Below are positions 31,582 to 39,313 of a DNA stretch of 39,646 bases, piece after piece (position 1 is the stretch's first letter; every line of letters begins with the position of its first letter). The stretch comes from Mycobacterium angelicum. GTDB taxonomy: Bacteria > Actinomycetota > Actinomycetes > Mycobacteriales > Mycobacteriaceae. The stretch spans positions 1 to 39,646 of the forward strand of contig NZ_MVHE01000052.1 in assembly GCF_002086155.1 (NCBI RefSeq). Direction: 5' to 3'. The notes beneath the pieces are model-generated. The model was given only the letters and a program-made list of their open reading frames with translations. It did no database searches and was not told the DNA's origin. A program made the position numbers and the translations under genes.

Positions 31582-32511
31582 TCACCCACGGGCAGGGGCG
31601 AGTTCTTCGACGGCCCGCACGGCCGTCGAGACCCGCTCCTCCCAACTTCCGGTGAGCACCACATAGCGCCGTCCCGCGGCCCGCAGCGCCTGCTCACAAC
31701 GGACGGAAAACGCGTCGCCGGAGGCCCCGGAAGTGGTGAGCAGCGTCAAATCGTAAGAACGTCCGGCTAATTCGCGCAGCTCCGGCGGGCAGCCGCCGGC
31801 CAGCAACTCGGCCCACACGGCCGTCGCGATCGGATCGGTGTCGCAGACCAGGAAGCGATCGGCGTCGCGCGCCAGGGCCTGCTCCGAAGCGATCTGTCCG
31901 CGCGCGATTTCGGTCCAGTCCAGTCCTGCTGGTGCGTCGAGTTCGCGCAATATGTTGGCCCGCTCCGGGACCCAGCTGGTTCCGAGTTTTTCTGCCAGCG
32001 CCCGTGCCAGGGTGGTCTTGCCGGTGCCTTCGGGTCCGATGATGCTGATGCGTTTCACGAAGGCCGGCCGGACGCAGCGCGGGATGTGCTGCCAGTGGGC
32101 AAGCGGGTCAGCGCGGATTTCGGTCGCGCTGATCGGTACCACCACGCGGCCCTGATCGACCGGCACGAAGCGCGCCCCGAGGAGCTCGGCGAACTGCGCG
32201 TTGTAGGGCTCGGCACCGAAGTAGAAGTCAGGCAGCCTGGGTAGCGCGTCTTCCAGGGTCGCCTTCCAGATGGGCCAGAAGTCGGGGTGGTCCCAGGGGC
32301 GCTGCGGGTTGTCGTTGGGGAGGTGGATTACCAGGTTGAAGGGGAAGAGTTCGCGCATCCACTTGACGCGTTGCTTGCCCGGAATCGGCTCGTCGGCCCG
32401 GGTGCCGACGACGATGGTGAGATCGTCCACCCATTGCCGGGCGAACTCGCAGAGGTAAATGTGCCCGGCGTGGGGCGGCATGAACTTGCCGAGCACCATG
32501 CCGTGCGTCAC
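31582..32511 (-). CDS. nadR: Bifunctional NadR-type NMN adenylyltransferase / ribosylnicotinamide kinase
   Basis: A 309-residue NAD-salvage protein colinear with Rv0212c. The N-terminal nucleotidyltransferase domain has G-K-F-M-P-P-H-A-G-H (8-17) and I-S-A-T-E-I-R (127-133), the two NMNAT signatures. The C-terminal kinase domain has a Walker A G-P-E-G-T-G-K-T-T (159-167) and C-D-T-D-P-I-A-T. It lacks the N-terminal repressor HTH of the enterobacterial NadR, so it is an enzyme rather than a regulator. The GTG at 32511 overlaps the stop of the radical SAM gene (GTGA) and gives the family start M-T-H-G-M-V-L-G-K-F. Confidence 0.92.
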   Translation of the reverse strand: MTHGMVLGKFMPPHAGHIYLCEFARQWVDDLTIVVGTRADEPIPGKQRVKWMRELFPFNLVIHLPNDNPQRPWDHPDFWPIWKATLEDALPRLPDFYFGAEPYNAQFAELLGARFVPVDQGRVVVPISATEIRADPLAHWQHIPRCVRPAFVKRISIIGPEGTGKTTLARALAEKLGTSWVPERANILRELDAPAGLDWTEIARGQIASEQALARDADRFLVCDTDPIATAVWAELLAGGCPPELRELAGRSYDLTLLTTSGASGDAFSVRCEQALRAAGRRYVVLTGSWEERVSTAVRAVEELAPARG

Positions 32512-33941
32512 GCCCGCGCCTCCGCGGTTCGGCGGGCGATGACGTCCTCCCACTCGTCGAGCCGGGACAGGAAGAACGCCGACGCCTCATCGAAGGTGAG
32601 CTCCGGATCGGGGCCGATGCGGGCTTCGACATCGGAGTAGAACCGCGACGCCTCGGGGTCGACGAAATCCCATTGGCCCAGCGGCCATTCCGAAGTGAGG
32701 TACCCGGCATCCGAATAGGCTTGGTACAACGGCGTTCCCGGATAGGGGACCATTTTGCCCATCAGCTTGAAGGGCAGCCCGTTTCTTGTCTCCAGGAGCA
32801 GGCGGACTGTCTCGCGTAGCTCCTCGGGCCGCACTGTGGGGTGGAACATTATGGTCCCGGCGATTATCTCGATGCCCAGCTCCTGCAGGGATTGAACGGT
32901 GTCCGCTGCGTCTTTTCCCCGACCGAGGATCTGTTTGCGGTAGCTGCGCAGTTGGTCGTAGGACCCCGTCTCCAAGCCGATGAACACACGATGAAGACCC
33001 GCCCGGTGCAGGTGTTTGAACAGAGCCAGATCGACAACGGAGTCCAGCCGGATATCGATCATGAACTTGATGTCGAGGCCACGCCTTAGCACCGCGTCGG
33101 CAAAGTCCGCGGCGCGCTGCTGCGAACTGGGGTGTTTGGAGACAAACAGGTCGTCGGTGATCGAGTAGAAATCGATGTCGAAGTTCGACGCTAGAGCTGC
33201 GATCTCGTCGACGACAACGTCGACCGACTTCGCCCGGTAACTGTCTTTCCCGAACATCCCGGACATCGCGCCGGTGCCGCAGAAGGTGCATCGGTAGGGA
33301 CATCCGCGGGTGGAAAAGACGGAGGCGGCGAAGCCGTCGGCAAGGACGGTGGGCAACTCGTCACGAGCCGCAGGCGGTAGCTCGTCGAGATCGATCAGCG
33401 GGGCGGGTACGTAGACGATCTGGCCCCTTTCATCGCGGCGGGCCAGCCCCGGAATGTCTTCAGCCGCAGCGTCGTTTACCACGGCCAGGGCCAGTCTGGT
33501 GAAGGTCTGCTCGCCGTCGCCGACGACGACGTAGTCGAAACAGTCGTGCTGACGCAGGATGCGTTCGTAGTTGAGTGTCGCGATGGCGTGGCCGATGACG
33601 ATTCGTACGCCAGCCCAGGCCTGTCGGGCGCGCTGCGCCAACCACAGCACCTCCGGAAGAGTGTCGATGCAGGAAAAGCCGACAAGGCGCGGCGTGCCCG
33701 ATGCTCCGACGGCGTTTTCCATGGCCTGCCAGGTCTCTGCCACGGTCACATGGCCGTCGACCAAGCCGTTGACGCAGGTGATTTCGATCCCCTGGGCCTT
33801 GGCGTACGCCTTGATCGACATCATCCCGAGGTGCTCCACCGGCATGGAGGAATACCGCGAGGGATCCGTGCGCTTGATTGCGCTGACGAACGACAGGGCG
33901 TCCGGCCGGGCGCCTGGCGGATTGACAAGCAGAACTGTCAT
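32508..33941 (-). CDS. B12-binding radical SAM protein (Rv0213c-type, possible methyltransferase)
   Basis: A 477-residue protein of the class B radical SAM family. The N-terminal Rossmann-like B12-binding domain (about 1-155) has V-L-L-V-N-P-P-G at its start and G-D-G-E-Q-T-F at its end. The radical SAM domain contains R-G-C214-P-Y-R-C218-T-F-C221, the CxxxCxxC 4Fe-4S motif. A DxHxxG B12 motif is not evident, as in many of this class. Such enzymes often methylate unactivated carbons; the substrate is unknown. It is coupled to nadR by a four-base overlap and divergent from fadD4 across 90 bp. Rv0213c is annotated shorter; the start here (M-T-V-L-L-V-N-P-P-G) is well supported. Confidence 0.9.
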   Translation of the reverse strand: MTVLLVNPPGARPDALSFVSAIKRTDPSRYSSMPVEHLGMMSIKAYAKAQGIEITCVNGLVDGHVTVAETWQAMENAVGASGTPRLVGFSCIDTLPEVLWLAQRARQAWAGVRIVIGHAIATLNYERILRQHDCFDYVVVGDGEQTFTRLALAVVNDAAAEDIPGLARRDERGQIVYVPAPLIDLDELPPAARDELPTVLADGFAASVFSTRGCPYRCTFCGTGAMSGMFGKDSYRAKSVDVVVDEIAALASNFDIDFYSITDDLFVSKHPSSQQRAADFADAVLRRGLDIKFMIDIRLDSVVDLALFKHLHRAGLHRVFIGLETGSYDQLRSYRKQILGRGKDAADTVQSLQELGIEIIAGTIMFHPTVRPEELRETVRLLLETRNGLPFKLMGKMVPYPGTPLYQAYSDAGYLTSEWPLGQWDFVDPEASRFYSDVEARIGPDPELTFDEASAFFLSRLDEWEDVIARRTAEARA

Positions 33942-34031
33942 GGGTGGACTTTACAAACGATTTGCGCCGGTGGGGGCAGGAATTGTCGCCCTTGTTCCGG
34001 TGGTCGGCGGTCTGCGACGTACAGTCGGCCC

Positions 34032-35549
34032 ATGCAGATCCGCCCCTTCATCGGAGCCGATAAAGCTGCTGTCATCCTGCATCCGTCAGGCACCGTGATC
34101 AGCTTCGACGAGCTGGAAGCCCGCGCCAATCGGCTGGCCCACCGGTTCCGTCAGGCGGGTCTGCGCGAGGGCGACACCGTGGCCATCCTGATGGAGAACA
34201 ACGAACACATGCACGCGGTCATGTGGGCGGCTCGCCGGAGCGGGTTGTACTACGTGCCGATCAACACCCACCTGACCCCGGCCGAGGCGGCTTACATCGT
34301 CGACAACAGCAGCGCCAAGGCGATCATCGGCTCGGCGGCACTGCGCGACACCTGCGCGGGCCTGGCCGAACACCTGCCGGGCGGGCTGCCCGGGCTGTTG
34401 CTGCTCGCCGACGGGGATCTGCCGGGCTGGGAGCGATACCCGGAATGCGTTGCGGATCAACCTGATACGCCGATCGCCGACGAGATCGAGGGCGACCTGC
34501 TGCAGTATTCGTCGGGTACCACGGGCCGGCCCAAAGGAATCAAACGCCAGTTGCCGCACGTGCGGCCGGAAGAGGCGCCCGGCATGATGTCGGCGCTGGT
34601 CGGGTACTGGATGGATCCCGACGCGGTGTACCTGAGCCCGGCTCCGCTGTATCACACCGCGCCATCGGTGTGGTCGATGAGCGTGCAGGCCGGCGGCATC
34701 ACCACGGTGGTGATGGAGAAGTTCGATGCCGAGGGGGCGCTGGACGCCATCGCCCGCCATCGGGTGACCCACGCCCAGTTCGTGCCGGCGATGTTCGTCC
34801 GGATGCTGAAACTACCTGAGGCCGTTCGTAATTCGTACGACCTGTCCAGCCTGAAGCGGGTGATGCACGCGGCTGCGCCGTGTCCGGTGCAGATCAAGAT
34901 GGCGATGATGGACTGGTGGGGGCCGATCATCGACGAGTACTACGCCTCCTCGGAAGCCCACGGCTCGACGCTGATCACCGCCGAGGACTGGCTGGCTCAT
35001 CCCGGCTCGGTGGGCAAACCAGTGGCGGGCGCTGTGCACATCCTGGACTCCGACGGCAACGAACTGCCCGCCGGCGAAGCGGGGGAGATCTATTTCGACG
35101 GCGGCGTTGCGTTCGAATACCTAAACGATCCGGCGAAAACCGCTGCCTCACGGAACAAGCACGGCTGGGTGACCGTCGGCGACATCGGCTACCTCGACGA
35201 CGAGGGCTATCTGTTCTTGACCGACCGGCGCCACCACATGATCATCTCCGGCGGCGTCAACATCTATCCGCAAGAAGCTGAGAATCTGTTGGTCACCCAT
35301 CCCAAGGTGCTCGACGCGGCGGTGTTCGGGGTTCCCGACGACGAGATGGGTCAGCGGGTGGTGGCGGTTGTGCAGACCGTCGATCCCGCTGACTCTTGCC
35401 AGCGGTTCGGGGCGGAGCTGCTGGACTGGTTGCGAGAACGCCTGTCGCACTTCAAGTGTCCGCGATCGATCGCGTTCGAGGCGCACTTGCCGCGCACCGA
35501 CACCGGCAAGTTGTACAAGAACGACCTGATCGAGAAGTATTCGGGGTAA
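34032..35549 (+). CDS. fadD4: Acyl-CoA synthetase FadD4
   Basis: A 505-residue ANL-family enzyme that activates a fatty or other carboxylic acid as acyl-AMP and then acyl-CoA. Visible motifs are the AMP loop L-L-Q-Y-S-S-G-T-T-G-R-P-K-G, Y-A-S-S-E-A-H-G-S-T (A5), T-V-G-D-I-G-Y-L-D-D-E-G-Y (A7), D-R-R-H-H-M-I-I-S-G-G-V-N-I-Y-P (A8 hinge) and the catalytic Lys in R-T-D-T-G-K-L-Y-K (A10). The ATG at 34032 fits the family start, and the longer frame is antisense to the radical SAM gene. The crotonase gene begins three bases after the stop. Acyl specificity cannot be told. Confidence 0.93.
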   Translation: MQIRPFIGADKAAVILHPSGTVISFDELEARANRLAHRFRQAGLREGDTVAILMENNEHMHAVMWAARRSGLYYVPINTHLTPAEAAYIVDNSSAKAIIGSAALRDTCAGLAEHLPGGLPGLLLLADGDLPGWERYPECVADQPDTPIADEIEGDLLQYSSGTTGRPKGIKRQLPHVRPEEAPGMMSALVGYWMDPDAVYLSPAPLYHTAPSVWSMSVQAGGITTVVMEKFDAEGALDAIARHRVTHAQFVPAMFVRMLKLPEAVRNSYDLSSLKRVMHAAAPCPVQIKMAMMDWWGPIIDEYYASSEAHGSTLITAEDWLAHPGSVGKPVAGAVHILDSDGNELPAGEAGEIYFDGGVAFEYLNDPAKTAASRNKHGWVTVGDIGYLDDEGYLFLTDRRHHMIISGGVNIYPQEAENLLVTHPKVLDAAVFGVPDDEMGQRVVAVVQTVDPADSCQRFGAELLDWLRERLSHFKCPRSIAFEAHLPRTDTGKLYKNDLIEKYSG

Positions 35550-35552
35550 ACC

Positions 35553-36485
35553 ATGCTCCGGGTGGTCGACGTGTCTGCGGCGGGTGGCGCAGGTGTCGAC
35601 ACGCCGCCGGGCGTGGTCGTTGCGTACGGTTCGACATCCGACGAATCCTGGTTGCAGGCAGCGACTTTCACATTGACCGAAGTGCCGTGTGCCGACCGCC
35701 GGGTGGTCACCGTGGAATCGGTGCCCGCCGCGGTGGCCGAGCTGACCCGGCGCTGTGAGCGCTGGCCGCAGGCCAGCGCGGTGTGCGATGACGTGCTGCG
35801 CTCGGTCGATCCGCGGGGTGCTGTGCTGGCCGCGGTGGTGACCGAGTCGCTGGCATATTCGACGCTGCAGGCCGGCCCGGAGTTCGCCCACTGGCTTCTC
35901 GGGCGGGGCCCGGCGCGGATGCCCGAGATCGCCGACCCTGTTCAGGCGCAACGCGAAGGCGACACTCTGCTGATCAGATTCAACCGGCCGCAGCGGCACA
36001 ACGCGTTCTCCACCGATGCGCGCGCCGCGCTTTTGGAGGCGCTGGCCGTGGCGCAGCTGGACTCGTCAGTGACGGGAATCGTGTTGAGCGGCAACGGCCC
36101 CTCGTTCTGCAGCGGCGGGGACCTCGCGGAGTTCGGTACGTTCGCCGACCCTGTCAGTGCTCACCTGGCCCGCACCCGGCACAGCCCGGCGCTGCTGCTG
36201 GACGCCTTGGCCGCGCGGCTGGGCCGGGCCTGTCGTGCCGAGGTGCACGGCCAGGTGCTGGGCAGCGGGCTGGAGCTGGCGGCGTTCTGCGGATGGGTTG
36301 TGGCAGCGCCGGATTCGGTGTTCGGGTTGCCAGAGTTGAGCCTGGGGCTGCTTCCGGGAGCCGGCGGAACGCTGAGCGTGACGCGGCGGATCGGCCGTTG
36401 GCGCACGGCGTATCTGGTGCTCTCCGGCCAGACCATCGACGCGGCGACCGCGCTGGACTGGGGGTTGGTGGACGCGGTCGGGTAG
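35553..36485 (+). CDS. Enoyl-CoA hydratase/isomerase (crotonase) family protein with unusual architecture
   Basis: A 310-residue protein directly downstream of fadD4 and surely co-transcribed. The crotonase core starts only at about residue 130 (I-R-F-N-R-P-Q-R-H-N-A-F-S). It holds the oxyanion-hole pieces G-N-G-P-S-F-C-S-G-G-D-L-A-E-F-G and H-G-Q-V-L-G-S-G-L-E-L-A-A-F-C, plus L-P-G-A-G-G-T. The protein stops right after A-L-D-W-G-L-V-D-A-V, so the usual C-terminal helical region is missing. The N-terminal 125 residues have no fold I recognise. H37Rv has no crotonase gene at this spot. It probably hydrates, isomerises or otherwise acts on an acyl-CoA made by FadD4. Confidence 0.84.
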   Translation: MLRVVDVSAAGGAGVDTPPGVVVAYGSTSDESWLQAATFTLTEVPCADRRVVTVESVPAAVAELTRRCERWPQASAVCDDVLRSVDPRGAVLAAVVTESLAYSTLQAGPEFAHWLLGRGPARMPEIADPVQAQREGDTLLIRFNRPQRHNAFSTDARAALLEALAVAQLDSSVTGIVLSGNGPSFCSGGDLAEFGTFADPVSAHLARTRHSPALLLDALAARLGRACRAEVHGQVLGSGLELAAFCGWVVAAPDSVFGLPELSLGLLPGAGGTLSVTRRIGRWRTAYLVLSGQTIDAATALDWGLVDAVG

Positions 36486-36496
36486 CGGGATTTCCG

Positions 36497-36544
36497 TGTG
36501 CATCCAGGGCGGCTTTCGGCCGGCTTTCCCGCCCAGGATGCACA
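36497..36544. repeat. Long hairpin element between convergent genes, related to the 22-kb array
   Basis: Arms of 16 bp, TGTGCATCCAGGGCGG (36497-36512) and CCGCCCAGGATGCACA (36529-36544), pair with a single A-A mismatch around a 16-bp loop that itself contains CGGCCG. Right after it, AGTCAAAGCCGTGGATTCAC and ACGCG match the 20-bp unit at 22.3-22.57 kb. It lies 12 bp after the crotonase stop and before the convergent dispanin-like gene, so it may terminate transcription from both sides. Confidence 0.85.
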
Positions 36545-36612
36545 GTCAAAGCCGTGGATTCACACGCGGATTCGCCGGGCCGGGCCGGGCCGGATTGGGC
36601 CGGGCGCGGCGA

Positions 36613-37053
36613 TCAGTACCCGGAATAGGTGGTGATGGTCGACGGCGTGTTGTGATCGACCGAAACCGCCACCGCGATAAGCACGACGTAGATGATTCCC
36701 ACCACCACGCCGACGACCACGCCGGCGATCGCGCCGATGATCGCCCACTTCTTGGCGCTGGCCGAAGCGGCCTGGGCTTCGGCATAGCGGCCCTGCGCCC
36801 AGAGGCCGGAAACCTTGGTGGCGTTCACGATCGAGACGATCCCGAACGGCAGGCAGCACAGCACCGTGACCAGAATCGCCCACACCAGGTAGTTGTCCGG
36901 TTCGGGCTGGCCGTAACCAGGTTGCTGGGCCGGGTAACCCGGCTGCGGCGGCGGGTAGCCCGGCGGCTGGCTTTGCCAACCCGGCTGTTGACCCGGCTGC
37001 TGGGACTGCTGCCAATCTGGCGAACCACCGTATGGGTCTGACGGATAACTCAT
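36613..37053 (-). CDS. CD225/dispanin-like small membrane protein
   Basis: A 146-residue protein. Residues 1-52 are a low-complexity Pro/Gln/Gly/Tyr-rich cytoplasmic tail (repeats of Q-Q-P-G and P-P-G-Y-P). Two hydrophobic helices follow (about 54-75, NYLVWAILVTVLCCLPFGIV, and about 99-127), joined by a polar loop with V-N-A-T-K-V-S-G-L-W-A-Q-G-R-Y-A-E-A-Q-A-A-S. The W-A-I-x-x-x-x-x-C-C-L-P-x-G-I-V and S-x-K-A/S-K-K-W-A-x-I signatures match the CD225 (IFITM-like) family. Function in bacteria is unknown. The ATG at 37053 is preferred to 37080. It is downstream of fadE3 on the same strand, 79 bp away. Confidence 0.85.
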   Translation of the reverse strand: MSYPSDPYGGSPDWQQSQQPGQQPGWQSQPPGYPPPQPGYPAQQPGYGQPEPDNYLVWAILVTVLCCLPFGIVSIVNATKVSGLWAQGRYAEAQAASASAKKWAIIGAIAGVVVGVVVGIIYVVLIAVAVSVDHNTPSTITTYSGY

Positions 37054-37132
37054 GGCAGCTGCCTCCCCTTTGGTTCGCACGCCGGTTTGCTGAAGTCAGG
37101 CAAATATACAGCACCGACGGGTTTTGTAGCTG

Positions 37133-38299
37133 CTAGATTCCGCCTCGCGCCACCAGTTGTCCGGCAATGACATTGCGCTGGATTTCGTTGGTGCCTTCGC
37201 CGACGATCATCAGCGGCGCGTCGCGGAAATAGCGCTCCACGTCGTATTCGGTGGAGTAGCCGTAACCGCCGTGGATGCGTACGGCGTTCAGCGCGATCTC
37301 CATGGCAACCTCGGAGGCGAACAGTTTGGCCATGCCCGCTTCCATATCGCAGCGCTGCCCGCTGTCGTAGCGTTCTGCGGCATAGCGGGTGAGCTGGCGC
37401 GCGGCGGTGAGTTTGGTTGCCATGTCGGCCAGATAATTGCCCACCGACTGGTGCCGCCAAATCGGCTTGCCGAAACTCTCGCGCTGCTGGGCGTAATCCA
37501 GCGCATCGTCCAGCGCCGCCGTCGCCACCCCCAATGCGCGGGCGGCCACCTGAATCCGGCCGGTTTCGAGGCCCTTCATCATCTGCGAAAACCCTTGGCC
37601 CGGTTGGCCACCGAGCACCGCCGATACCGGAACCCGGAAATCGTCGAACGAAAGCTCGCAGGACTCAACGCCCTTGTAGCCCAACTTCGGCAGGTCGCGT
37701 GACACCGTCAGCCCCGGCCCGTGCTCGACGAGCACGATCGAGATTCCCTTATGGCGCGGTCTGGCGTGGGGATCGGTCTTGCACAGCAACGCGATCAGGC
37801 CGGACCGGCGGGCATTGCTGATCCAGGTCTTCGAACCGTTGATCACCAGGGTGTCCGGGCCGTCCGGTAGCGCGGCCGTGGCGATGTTCTGTAGGTCCGA
37901 ACCACCACCCGGCTCCGTCAGCGCCATGGTGGCGCGCACCTGGCCGGTGGCCATCTTCGGCAGGTACGCCTGCTGCTGCTCGGCGGTGCCGAACAGCGTC
38001 AGCAGTTTGGCGACTACCGTGTGCCCGCCCATCGCCCCGGCCAGGCTCATCCAGCCCCGGGCCAACTCCTGAGTGACCTCGACATAGCACGGCATCGACA
38101 CCGGCGACCCGCCGTACTCCTCGGGCACGGCCAGGCCGTAGATGCCGATCCGCTTCATCTGCTCGATCCACGCTTCTGGATAGGTGTTGGCGTGCTCGAC
38201 CTCGCGGATGGTTGGTTTGACGTCGCGGTCGATGAACGCCCGCACGGTGGCGACCAGCATCGCCTCGTCGTCGTCAAGTTCACTGTTCACCTGTGCCAT
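37133..38299 (-). CDS. fadE3: Acyl-CoA dehydrogenase FadE3
   Basis: A 388-residue FAD enzyme that makes the alpha-beta double bond of an acyl-CoA. The FAD/substrate signature M-A-L-T-E-P-G-G-G-S-D-L appears in the middle, W-I-S-N-A-R-R-S in the beta domain, and R-I-H-G-G-Y-G-Y-S-T-E-Y followed by I-V-G-E-G-T-N-E-I-Q-R with the catalytic Glu of the short/medium-chain class near the C-terminus. Colinear with Rv0215c but about 30 residues longer at the N-terminus, where the extra sequence (D-D-D-E-A-M-L-V-A-T-V-R-A-F) fits the family. The start lies only nine bases from the divergent GTG at 38309. Confidence 0.92.
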   Translation of the reverse strand: MAQVNSELDDDEAMLVATVRAFIDRDVKPTIREVEHANTYPEAWIEQMKRIGIYGLAVPEEYGGSPVSMPCYVEVTQELARGWMSLAGAMGGHTVVAKLLTLFGTAEQQQAYLPKMATGQVRATMALTEPGGGSDLQNIATAALPDGPDTLVINGSKTWISNARRSGLIALLCKTDPHARPRHKGISIVLVEHGPGLTVSRDLPKLGYKGVESCELSFDDFRVPVSAVLGGQPGQGFSQMMKGLETGRIQVAARALGVATAALDDALDYAQQRESFGKPIWRHQSVGNYLADMATKLTAARQLTRYAAERYDSGQRCDMEAGMAKLFASEVAMEIALNAVRIHGGYGYSTEYDVERYFRDAPLMIVGEGTNEIQRNVIAGQLVARGGI

Positions 38300-38308
38300 A
38301 TTGACCCC

Positions 38309-39313
38309 GTGACTTACGCCGAACTACGCGAGGGTGGGCCCTACTTCGACGACCTTTCGGTGGGCCAGGTGTTCGACTGGGCACCGTCGGTGACGCTGTC
38401 GCCGGGCCTGGCGGCCGCGCACCAGGCGATCGTGGGGGACCGGTTGCGACTGGCCCTGGACGCCGATCTGTGCGCGGCGGTGACGGGTGCGCCCGCGGCG
38501 CTGGCACATCCGGGTCTGGTCTGCGACCTGGCGATCGGGCAGTCGACGCTGGTGACCCCGCGGGTCAAGGCCAACCTGTTCTACCGCGGGCTGACGTTTC
38601 ACCGGTTCCCGGTGCTCGGTGACACCGTCTACACCCGCACCGAAGTCGTTGGGCTGCGGGCTAATTCGGCCAAACCCGGCCGTGCGCCCACCGGCCTGGC
38701 GGCGCTGCGGATGACCACCATCGACCAGGCCGACCGGTTGGTGCTCGACTTCTACCGCTGCGCCATGCTGCCCGCCAGCCCGGACTGGGCCGGATCTGGG
38801 CGCGCCGACGACCTGTCGGCCGTCGGCGCCGACGCGGCGGCGCCGGCAACCGCGCCGACCGACGACTGGGACGGCGACGTCTTCCGACAACGGGTACCCG
38901 GTCCGCATTTTGACGCCGGCATTGCCGGTGCGGTATTACACAGCACCGCCGACCTGGTCAGCAGCGCGCCCGAGCTGGCCCGGCTGACACTGAACATCGC
39001 TGCCACACACCATGATTCGCGGGCCGCCGGGCAGCGGCTGGTATACGGCGGGCATACCATCGGGCTGGCGCTGGCGCAGGCCTGCCGGTTGCTGCCCAAC
39101 CTGGCCACCGTCCTGGGCTGGGCGCATTGCGACCACACCGGGCCGGTGCGGGAGGGCGACACCCTGTACAGCGAGCTGCACGTCGAGTCCGCCGAGCCGG
39201 CCGCCAACGGCGGCGTGCTGGGTCTGCGGTCGCTGGTCTACGCGGTCAGCGAGACCCCGGACGAGCCGGACCGCCAGGTGCTGGACTGGCGTTTCAGCGC
39301 GCTGCAGTTCTAG
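38309..39313 (+). CDS. Double hotdog-fold protein (Rv0216-type, MaoC/hydratase-like)
   Basis: A 334-residue protein colinear with Rv0216, whose crystal structure is a double hotdog. The N-terminal hotdog covers about 1-150 (G-P-Y-F-D-D-L-S-V-G-Q-V-F-D-W-A-P, then G-D-T-V-Y-T-R-T-E-V-V-G) and the second about 180-334 (N-I-A-A-T-H-H-D, then G-D-T-L-Y-S-E-L-H-V). It resembles (R)-specific enoyl-CoA hydratases, although Rv0216 itself has an incomplete hydratase motif and its reaction is not settled. The GTG at 38309 is chosen (T-Y-A-E-L-R-E-G-G). It is divergent from fadE3 across nine bases. The stop overlaps the PE_PGRS stop on the other strand. Confidence 0.88.
   Translation: MTYAELREGGPYFDDLSVGQVFDWAPSVTLSPGLAAAHQAIVGDRLRLALDADLCAAVTGAPAALAHPGLVCDLAIGQSTLVTPRVKANLFYRGLTFHRFPVLGDTVYTRTEVVGLRANSAKPGRAPTGLAALRMTTIDQADRLVLDFYRCAMLPASPDWAGSGRADDLSAVGADAAAPATAPTDDWDGDVFRQRVPGPHFDAGIAGAVLHSTADLVSSAPELARLTLNIAATHHDSRAAGQRLVYGGHTIGLALAQACRLLPNLATVLGWAHCDHTGPVREGDTLYSELHVESAEPAANGGVLGLRSLVYAVSETPDEPDRQVLDWRFSALQF

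Noticed and set aside
36566..36605. GGGCC-type short tandem stretch after the hairpin
   Set aside because: Only a few imperfect 5-bp units in very GC-rich DNA; no evidence that it is more than composition.
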